64,000 bases of DNA. Origin: Hydrogenobacter thermophilus TK-6 (GTDB taxonomy: Bacteria; Aquificota; Aquificia; Aquificales; Aquificaceae). Numbering within the stretch: the stretch's first letter is position 1; each line of letters opens with the position of its first letter. Shown here piece after piece: positions 58,925-64,000 of this stretch. A model generated the notes under the pieces. That model saw nothing but the letters and a program-made list of their open reading frames with translations. It made no database searches and was not told where the DNA came from. Made by a program: the position numbers and the translations under genes. The stretch is taken from positions 1,488,001-1,552,000 of the forward strand of contig NC_013799.1 in NCBI RefSeq assembly GCF_000010785.1, written 5' to 3'.

Positions 58925-60961
58925 TTACTTCCTGACTGAGTTTATGACTACACTCAAGGAGGAGAGAGCCATCATAAACCCTGCCATCTCGGGTTTGAGA
59001 ACAATACCATAAGGGGAAAGCACCCCTGCAGCTATGGGTATACCCAACATGTTGTAAAGAAAAGCCCAGAAGAGGTTTTCTCTTATACGCATGTTTACCC
59101 TATCCGCAATATCAAACATCCACCTGAGGCTCTCTATGCCTGAGACCAGCACAACATCACCAACTCTTTTGGCTATGTCCGTACCTGAGCCTATGGCAAA
59201 GGACACATCAGCCTTTGCCATAGCAGGTGCATCGTTTATGCCATCACCTACCATCCCTACCTTATAGCCCTTTTTCTGATATGCCTCAAGTATAAGCAGT
59301 TTTTCTTCTGGTTTCACTCTTGCGTAAAATTCATCTATACCAAGTGCCTGTGCTACTCTTTCAGCCCTTTCTTGACTGTCTCCTGTGATCATAACCGGCT
59401 TCACTTTTCTACTTCTTAAGTAGTTTAGCACTTCTTGGACTCCTTCTTTCAAGCTCTCTTCAAGATGAAATTCTGCCAATATCTGATGGCCTCTTGTTAG
59501 TATGGTTGTGGTATTCTCCCGGTATATGTCCACCTCCCGAGGGTTTCCGAGAAAGTAATCACCGCAGAAAATTCCTTTTCCGGGTAGCTCTTTGCAATTG
59601 GGAAGGTCTATAGCTTTAGCTCCCAAGCTTTGGCAGTATTCTTTTATGGCTTTTGCGTGGGGATGGTTGGAGGTGCAAGCCACCGAGAAGGCTAAGTTTA
59701 GAGCATCTTGGTAAAACACAGCCTCTTTCACTTTGGGTTTTCCTTCCGTAAGCGTTCCCGTTTTGTCAAGCAGGAGGACATTTATATCTTTTATTCTCTC
59801 AAGGACGGAGGGATTCTTGATGAGTAGTCCTCTTTTGTAGGCTCTCAGAAGCCCCACCGTCAGGGCTAATGGGACTGCTATTCCAAAGGCACAGGGGCAA
59901 GAAATTATAAGCACGGAAAGACCGAAGCTAAAACTCTTTTGAAGGTCTCCCGTCTTTAAATACCACAGTGCAAACACAAGGATGGACAGCACCAGCACCA
60001 CCTGAACAAAGTAGTGGGCAACTCTGTCCGCTACTCTGTGTATGTTTGGTTTTTGTCTTAGAGCATCTTCAACAAGTCTTATAAGCAAGGATACATAACT
60101 GCCTCCTAAGGTTTTCTTTACCCTTGCCTTACCGTATCCGCTTATTACAAGACTTCCCGAGAGGATCTCATGGCCGGAAGTTTTCAACACAGGTCTGCTC
60201 TCACCTGTGATAATAGATTCGTCAACTTCCAAACTACCCTCTATTAAGGTAGAGTCAAGAGGTACAAGTTCTCCAGTTTTTAACAGTATCACATCACCTA
60301 TAAACACTTCCTGAACCGACTTTTTTTCCTCCCTTCCATCTTTTAATACAGCAACCTTGCTAGTTTGCACTCCAAAAAGCTCCCTCAGAGATCTGGTGGC
60401 TTTTTCCTTGGCTCTCTCTTCTAAATACTTACCAATCCTTACGAAAGTTATGAGGAAGACAGAAGTTTCAAAGAAAGGTTTTCCATCCAGCAAGCCCAAC
60501 ATGGTGAGGAGACTGTAAATATACGCAGAGGTGCTTCCCAGAGAGACAAGAAGGTCCATGTTCCCTACGCCGGAAAGCACGGATTTATATGCGGATTTGT
60601 AAAAGCCGTACCCACCTATTACTTGAATTATTGAGGCAAGCACCAGCTCTAAATAAACGCTCCAGCTTGTGTGGAAAATCATCAAAGGCAGAAAGGGTAG
60701 ACTGAGGACTACACAAAGAAGAAGTATTAAAAAGCTTCTGTCTTTATCCTCAACATCCTTTGAGACTCTATAACCGAGGGTCTGTATAACATCTTTTATG
60801 TGTTCCGATGAAAGAAGATCCTCATCAAACTCCACATAGACCCTTCCCAACTCAAAGGAAACTTCTACGCTTTTTACACCTTTTAACCTTTTGAGATTCA
60901 TTTCTATGGACCTTGCACAGTTCACACAGGTCATGCCATCCACTTGGAGAGACATTCTCAT
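58925..60961 (-). CDS. copA: Copper-translocating P1B-type ATPase
   Basis: 678 residues. One N-terminal heavy-metal domain (VDGMTCVNCA), eight helices, transport motif CPCAFGIAVP, phosphorylation DKTGTLTEGK, TGES as IITGES, HP as SNHPHAK and GDGINDAPAMAKADVSFAIG. CPC with downstream Asn/Tyr and Met/Ser residues in the last helices suits Cu(I) export. A 16-bp palindrome lies just upstream. Confidence 0.93.
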   Translation of the reverse strand: MRMSLQVDGMTCVNCARSIEMNLKRLKGVKSVEVSFELGRVYVEFDEDLLSSEHIKDVIQTLGYRVSKDVEDKDRSFLILLLCVVLSLPFLPLMIFHTSWSVYLELVLASIIQVIGGYGFYKSAYKSVLSGVGNMDLLVSLGSTSAYIYSLLTMLGLLDGKPFFETSVFLITFVRIGKYLEERAKEKATRSLRELFGVQTSKVAVLKDGREEKKSVQEVFIGDVILLKTGELVPLDSTLIEGSLEVDESIITGESRPVLKTSGHEILSGSLVISGYGKARVKKTLGGSYVSLLIRLVEDALRQKPNIHRVADRVAHYFVQVVLVLSILVFALWYLKTGDLQKSFSFGLSVLIISCPCAFGIAVPLALTVGLLRAYKRGLLIKNPSVLERIKDINVLLLDKTGTLTEGKPKVKEAVFYQDALNLAFSVACTSNHPHAKAIKEYCQSLGAKAIDLPNCKELPGKGIFCGDYFLGNPREVDIYRENTTTILTRGHQILAEFHLEESLKEGVQEVLNYLRSRKVKPVMITGDSQERAERVAQALGIDEFYARVKPEEKLLILEAYQKKGYKVGMVGDGINDAPAMAKADVSFAIGSGTDIAKRVGDVVLVSGIESLRWMFDIADRVNMRIRENLFWAFLYNMLGIPIAAGVLSPYGIVLKPEMAGFMMALSSLSVVINSVRK

Positions 60962-60983
60962 AACATAAAAAGATCTCTGAAGT

Positions 60984-60999
60984 CTTGAGTTAATTCAAG
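60984..60999 (-). promoter_or_regulatory. Palindrome upstream of copA
   Basis: CTTGA-gttaat-TCAAG, 23 bp before the copA start. The half sites TTGA-N6-TCAA have FNR/CRP-like spacing. It overlaps a TTGAAT that could be the -35 element on the minus strand. Not a CueR or CsoR consensus. Confidence 0.35.
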
Positions 61000-61011
61000 G
61001 GTTTTATTTAT

Positions 61012-61818
61012 CTACACTTTTGGACAAAACTTTAACGATGATTTTAACTCTCGTACTTTCTTAGAGAGCTCCTCAAGTTTTCTCTCACCAGCCAACTTTA
61101 CCAATGCGCTTCCCACCACAACCCCATCGGAAAGGTCGCCTATAGCTCTTGCCTGCTCCCCCTTTGAGATGCCAAAGCCTATTACAACAGGTTTTTGGCA
61201 AATTCCTCTATATGTGTTTATATTTCTTTTTAGCCCTTCTAAGGGTAGCTCCTCTCTCTCGCCCGTGGTCCCAGTGATGGATACCAGGTAAGTAAGGTCA
61301 TCCGTATGCTCACATATGAGCCTTAGCCTCTTTTCGGAGCTGGTGGGTGATGCAAGAAGAATAAGGGAGAGTCCATACTTTTGAGTGTACTTTTTTAAAT
61401 CTGCAGACTCTTCGGCTGGTAAGTCGGGTACTATCAGTCCGTCAATATCACTCTCTTGCGCCAGAGAGCAAAACCTCTCAAGACCTACCTTGAATACAGG
61501 ATTGTAATAGGTCATGAGTATAAAGGGTACTTCTGGAAACTCCTCTCTCAGGGTAGAGCTTATGCGCAGAACATCCTTCAGTTTTATCCCTATTCTCAAT
61601 GCTTCCTCGTGAGCCATCTGTATAGTTGGTCCATCCGCTACAGGGTCTGAGAAGGGATAGCCTATCTCCAAAATATCTGCACCACTCTTTAACACAACTC
61701 TAAAGGCCTGAAGGGATGTTTCGTAATCAGGATAACCCGCCATAAGATAACACACAAGGGCTTTCTCTCCGCTATCTTTTAAAGTTTCTAACTTTCTCTG
61801 TAGTCTCTCTCTTCCCAT
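61012..61818 (-). CDS. trpA: Tryptophan synthase alpha subunit
   Basis: 268 residues, TIM barrel. Catalytic Glu in DILEIGYPFSDPVADGPTIQ and Asp in LIVPDLPAEESADL, followed by YLVSITGTTG and VVIGFGISKGEQA. Cleaves indole-glycerol phosphate. Not with other trp genes; it sits behind efp-accB-osmC and overlaps the osmC-like gene by 31 bp. Confidence 0.95.
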   Translation of the reverse strand: MGRERLQRKLETLKDSGEKALVCYLMAGYPDYETSLQAFRVVLKSGADILEIGYPFSDPVADGPTIQMAHEEALRIGIKLKDVLRISSTLREEFPEVPFILMTYYNPVFKVGLERFCSLAQESDIDGLIVPDLPAEESADLKKYTQKYGLSLILLASPTSSEKRLRLICEHTDDLTYLVSITGTTGEREELPLEGLKRNINTYRGICQKPVVIGFGISKGEQARAIGDLSDGVVVGSALVKLAGERKLEELSKKVRELKSSLKFCPKV

Positions 61819-62207
61819 ACTTGTATCTCCACATCTATTTTGGTGGATTTACTGAGCATCGCATAGACACTACAGTATTTTTCTATGGACAGCTTCACAG
61901 CAGACTCCACAGCTTTTTTACTTATATTCTCTCCCACAACAGTGTAGGTTAGCTTTATGCTTTCGTAAATTCTTGGAAACTCCTCTCTCCTTTTCCCCAC
62001 AACATCTATCTTTATAGCTTTTACCTTCTGCCTTTTCTTTCTGAGGATGCTGGACACATCAACGCCGGAGCAACCTGCGAGAGCAACAAGAAGAAGCTCC
62101 ATAGGTCTGTACCCCCCCTCACCCACTTTTATCTCACCTGAGGATGTTAAAGCTATGTAGGTGTCCTCTTCCTCAGAAAGGGTAAGACTTACATGCTTTT
62201 CTTCCAT
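61788..62207 (-). CDS. OsmC-like family protein
   Basis: 139 residues. GGYRPMELLLVALAGCSGVD is the OsmC/Ohr signature with one catalytic Cys; the second Cys appears as EKYCSVYAMLSKST. Members reduce organic hydroperoxides, or are YhfA-type proteins of unknown role; this one lacks the Ohr-specific Arg context, so YhfA-like is more likely. Overlaps trpA downstream, 3 bp from accB. Confidence 0.85.
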   Translation of the reverse strand: MEEKHVSLTLSEEEDTYIALTSSGEIKVGEGGYRPMELLLVALAGCSGVDVSSILRKKRQKVKAIKIDVVGKRREEFPRIYESIKLTYTVVGENISKKAVESAVKLSIEKYCSVYAMLSKSTKIDVEIQVWEERDYRES

Positions 62208-62210
62208 AAC

Positions 62211-62651
62211 CTAAACGCTCGTATCTATCAAAAATAGGGGCTGGCCATACTCCACCGTCTCTCCGTTTTCAACAAGTATCTTTACCACTCTGCCTCTTAC
62301 ATCGCTTTCTATCTCGTTCATAACTTTGAGAGCTTCTATTATGCAAAGCACCTGACCAGAAGATACTATGTCGCCAACTTCCACAAAGGGTGGGGCACCC
62401 GGTGAAGGAGATCTGTAAAAGGTGCCTACTAATGGGCTTTTTATCACATGCAAATGCTTCTCTTCTGCAACCTCTTGGGAAGGAGGCAGTATCTCCATAT
62501 GCTTGAGCTCTTTGTAAACTTCCCCCTTAGGCAGGGGTTCCCTTTGGTAGGTTTCTATGTGGATTTTGAGCCCCTCCGCTTCTATACTTACAGTCTTTAT
62601 GTCGCTCCCTTTTACCAAGTTTATGATCTCCTTTATAAAGTCTTTGTCCAT
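62211..62651 (-). CDS. accB: Acetyl-CoA carboxylase biotin carboxyl carrier protein
   Basis: 146 residues. N-terminal part with [20 protein letters not shown], a Pro-rich linker, and a C-terminal biotinyl domain: [20 protein letters not shown] and [17 protein letters not shown]. The biotin Lys lies in EALKVMN instead of the usual EAMKLMN. ATG at 62651 overlaps the efp stop (TGATG). In this phylum it could serve a related biotin carboxylase; partners are not nearby. Confidence 0.92.
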   Translation of the reverse strand: MDKDFIKEIINLVKGSDIKTVSIEAEGLKIHIETYQREPLPKGEVYKELKHMEILPPSQEVAEEKHLHVIKSPLVGTFYRSPSPGAPPFVEVGDIVSSGQVLCIIEALKVMNEIESDVRGRVVKILVENGETVEYGQPLFLIDTSV

Positions 62652-63220
62652 CACTTCACTCTCTCAATATAGATACCCTTTCTTGTATCAACCTTTATAA
62701 TGTCTCCCTCGTTCACAAAGAAGGGTACCTGAACCACCGCGCCAGTCTCCAGCTTGGCAGGTTTTGAACCACCAGCTGCGGTATCTCCCTTAAAAGCTGG
62801 ATCTGTCTCAATAACTTTGAGTTCTACATGCTTGGGAAGCTCTATACCTATAGGCTGACCTTTGTAAAGGAATACTACAACCGTCATGCCCTCTTTTAAA
62901 AACTTTATTTCCTCCGCTATGTTCTCTGCAGGAACGGGTATCATTTCGTAGGTTTGCTGGCTTATAAAGTAGTAATTGCTACCATCGTTATAAGAGTACT
63001 CTGCAAAGACCTGTTCAAAGTCCGCTAGCTCAATAGTGTCCGATGATTTGTAGGTAATTTCAATCACATTGCCCGTTTGCATGTTTTTGGCTTTGACCCT
63101 TACAAAAGCTTGTCCCTTACCCGGCTTTACATGTTCATAATCAAGCACTCTGTATGGCTGTCCTGCATGCTCAATGAACATATCTCTCTGGATGCTGTTT
63201 ATGTCTATTCTCACTGCCAT
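62651..63220 (-). CDS. efp: Elongation factor P
   Basis: 189 residues. KOW-like N-terminal domain with [17 protein letters not shown], whose loop Lys (or neighbour) is the site modified in other bacteria, then two OB domains ending [37 protein letters not shown] and [13 protein letters not shown]. Relieves stalling at Pro-Pro. ATG at 63220 begins the conserved [13 protein letters not shown]. First gene of efp-accB-osmC-trpA. Confidence 0.95.
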   Translation of the reverse strand: MAVRIDINSIQRDMFIEHAGQPYRVLDYEHVKPGKGQAFVRVKAKNMQTGNVIEITYKSSDTIELADFEQVFAEYSYNDGSNYYFISQQTYEMIPVPAENIAEEIKFLKEGMTVVVFLYKGQPIGIELPKHVELKVIETDPAFKGDTAAGGSKPAKLETGAVVQVPFFVNEGDIIKVDTRKGIYIERVK

Positions 63221-63239
63221 AGGCAGTATTTTAACATAT

Positions 63240-64000
63240 ATGCAGGCTGTTATAGCTTTAATTACGGACTTTGGCACTAAGGACGGTTTTGTGGGTGCTA
63301 TGAAGGGTGTAATGCTCTCAATAAATCCCCAGCTTCAGATAGTTGATATTACTCACCATGTTGAGCCTTTTAATGTGTTTGAGGGTGCACTTCTTCTAAA
63401 GGCTCACTACAAGTACTTCCCAAAAGGAACGATTTTTGTGTGCGTTGTAGACCCCGGAGTAGGCTCAAGCAGGAAGCCTCTTGCAGTAAGGTGTGGTAGC
63501 TACACTTTTGTTGGTCCTCACAACGGCATATTTGACCTGGCTCTAAGAGAAATGGGCGGTGATGTACTGGCTTACCAGATAGAAAACTACACACTAAAGA
63601 GAGTTAACGAAACCTTTCACGGAAGAGACATATTTGCACCTGTTGCCGCTCACCTGAGCTTAGGCCTTCCCATAGAAGAGGTGGGAAAGAGGATAACATA
63701 CACTTTTTTACTCCAATGGGAAGAGCCTGTAGTCTGTGGAAACCAAGTTAGAGGAAAGATAGTGTACTTTGACAGATTTGGCAACTGCATCACCAATGTC
63801 CCCTGCGGTGCTTACACAGAAGCTGAGTTCAGAGGAAAGAAGGTGCGCATTGTGTCTCACTTCTTGGAGCAAAAAGAAAACGAGCCAGCCTTCCTGTGTG
63901 GAAGTTTTGGCCTTATGGAGCTTTTTTTACCCATGGATAGTGCCAAAGACAGGCTGAAGATAAGGCTGGGAGAGGAGGTGGTCCTCTTAACCAAATCTTA
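63240..64000 (+). CDS. SAM hydroxide adenosyltransferase (DUF62), 3' end outside window
   Basis: 253 codons are visible and the frame is open to the right edge. Motifs: ALITDFGTKDGFVGAMKGV, VDITHHVEPF, VVDPGVGSSRKPLAV, FVGPHNGIFDL, ETFHGRDIFAPVAAHLSLG and IVYFDRFGNCITN. The family hydrolyses S-adenosylmethionine to adenosine and Met; the chlorinase/fluorinase branch is less likely as those show other loops. Divergent from efp, ATGs 19 bp apart. Confidence 0.9.
   Translation, partial: MQAVIALITDFGTKDGFVGAMKGVMLSINPQLQIVDITHHVEPFNVFEGALLLKAHYKYFPKGTIFVCVVDPGVGSSRKPLAVRCGSYTFVGPHNGIFDLALREMGGDVLAYQIENYTLKRVNETFHGRDIFAPVAAHLSLGLPIEEVGKRITYTFLLQWEEPVVCGNQVRGKIVYFDRFGNCITNVPCGAYTEAEFRGKKVRIVSHFLEQKENEPAFLCGSFGLMELFLPMDSAKDRLKIRLGEEVVLLTKS

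Overview
The window looks like chromosomal DNA of a thermophilic, chemolithoautotrophic member of the Aquificaceae, most likely Hydrogenobacter or a close relative. This is inferred from moderate GC, very tight gene packing with many ATGA/TGATG start-stop overlaps, protein sequences with an Aquifex/Hydrogenobacter flavour (PpsA of about 850 residues, TrmFO, CdaA, class I IlvC), and an NAD-linked formate dehydrogenase operon. No 16S rRNA is present to confirm it.

Layout. 1-5 kb: the end of a methyltransferase gene, rplU-rpmA behind a small lipoprotein gene, ilvC-CDP-alcohol phosphatidyltransferase-ribD-type reductase, then two small membrane protein genes and a broken DUF488 gene. 5-10 kb: nitronate monooxygenase, DUF2905, trmFO, a Wzm/Wzt-type polysaccharide exporter, secF. 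10-20 kb: a TPR protein, glyS, ppsA and the type IV pilus alignment/secretin operon pilM-N-O-(small protein)-pilQ. 20-29 kb (minus strand): a glycan cluster (flippase, two GT4 enzymes, methyltransferase, polyprenol-phosphate sugar synthase, DUF2723 PMT-like enzyme) running directly behind two type IV pilin genes, and upstream three tandem copies of a tiny membrane-anchored coiled-coil gene. 29-36 kb: an A-type Fe-S carrier, folP-cdaA-cdaR, then an AT-rich 2-kb insertion with a GATC-type DNA methylase, a MutH/Sau3AI-like nuclease broken by an in-frame stop, and an IS remnant. The insertion lies between the divergent genes folP and tmk and is bounded by 25-bp direct repeats. Beyond it are tmk, bcp, a phosphosugar isomerase and terC. 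36-45 kb: exbB-exbD-tonB, and an NAD-dependent formate dehydrogenase operon fdsGBA-fdsD-fdhD behind a CRP/FNR-like palindrome. 45-55 kb: rplT-pheS and a heavy-metal RND efflux operon with its two-component system. 55-64 kb: a radical SAM protein, superoxide dismutase, a PuuD-like membrane protein, a PCu(A)C copper chaperone, tRNA-Arg(ACG) butted against khpA-rpsP, copA, trpA, osmC-like, accB, efp, and a partial SAM hydroxide adenosyltransferase gene.

How the parts fit: the pilus assembly genes, pilins and the glycan cluster suggest a surface apparatus whose pilins may be glycosylated. The formate dehydrogenase, PEP synthase and Fe-S carrier fit autotrophic metabolism with formate oxidation. 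Metal handling recurs (RND efflux, CopA, PCu(A)C, TonB/ExbBD, SodB). The most unusual stretches are the repeat-bounded restriction-modification insertion with a dead nuclease, the tandem micro-gene array next to the pilins, and several small decayed or non-canonical genes.
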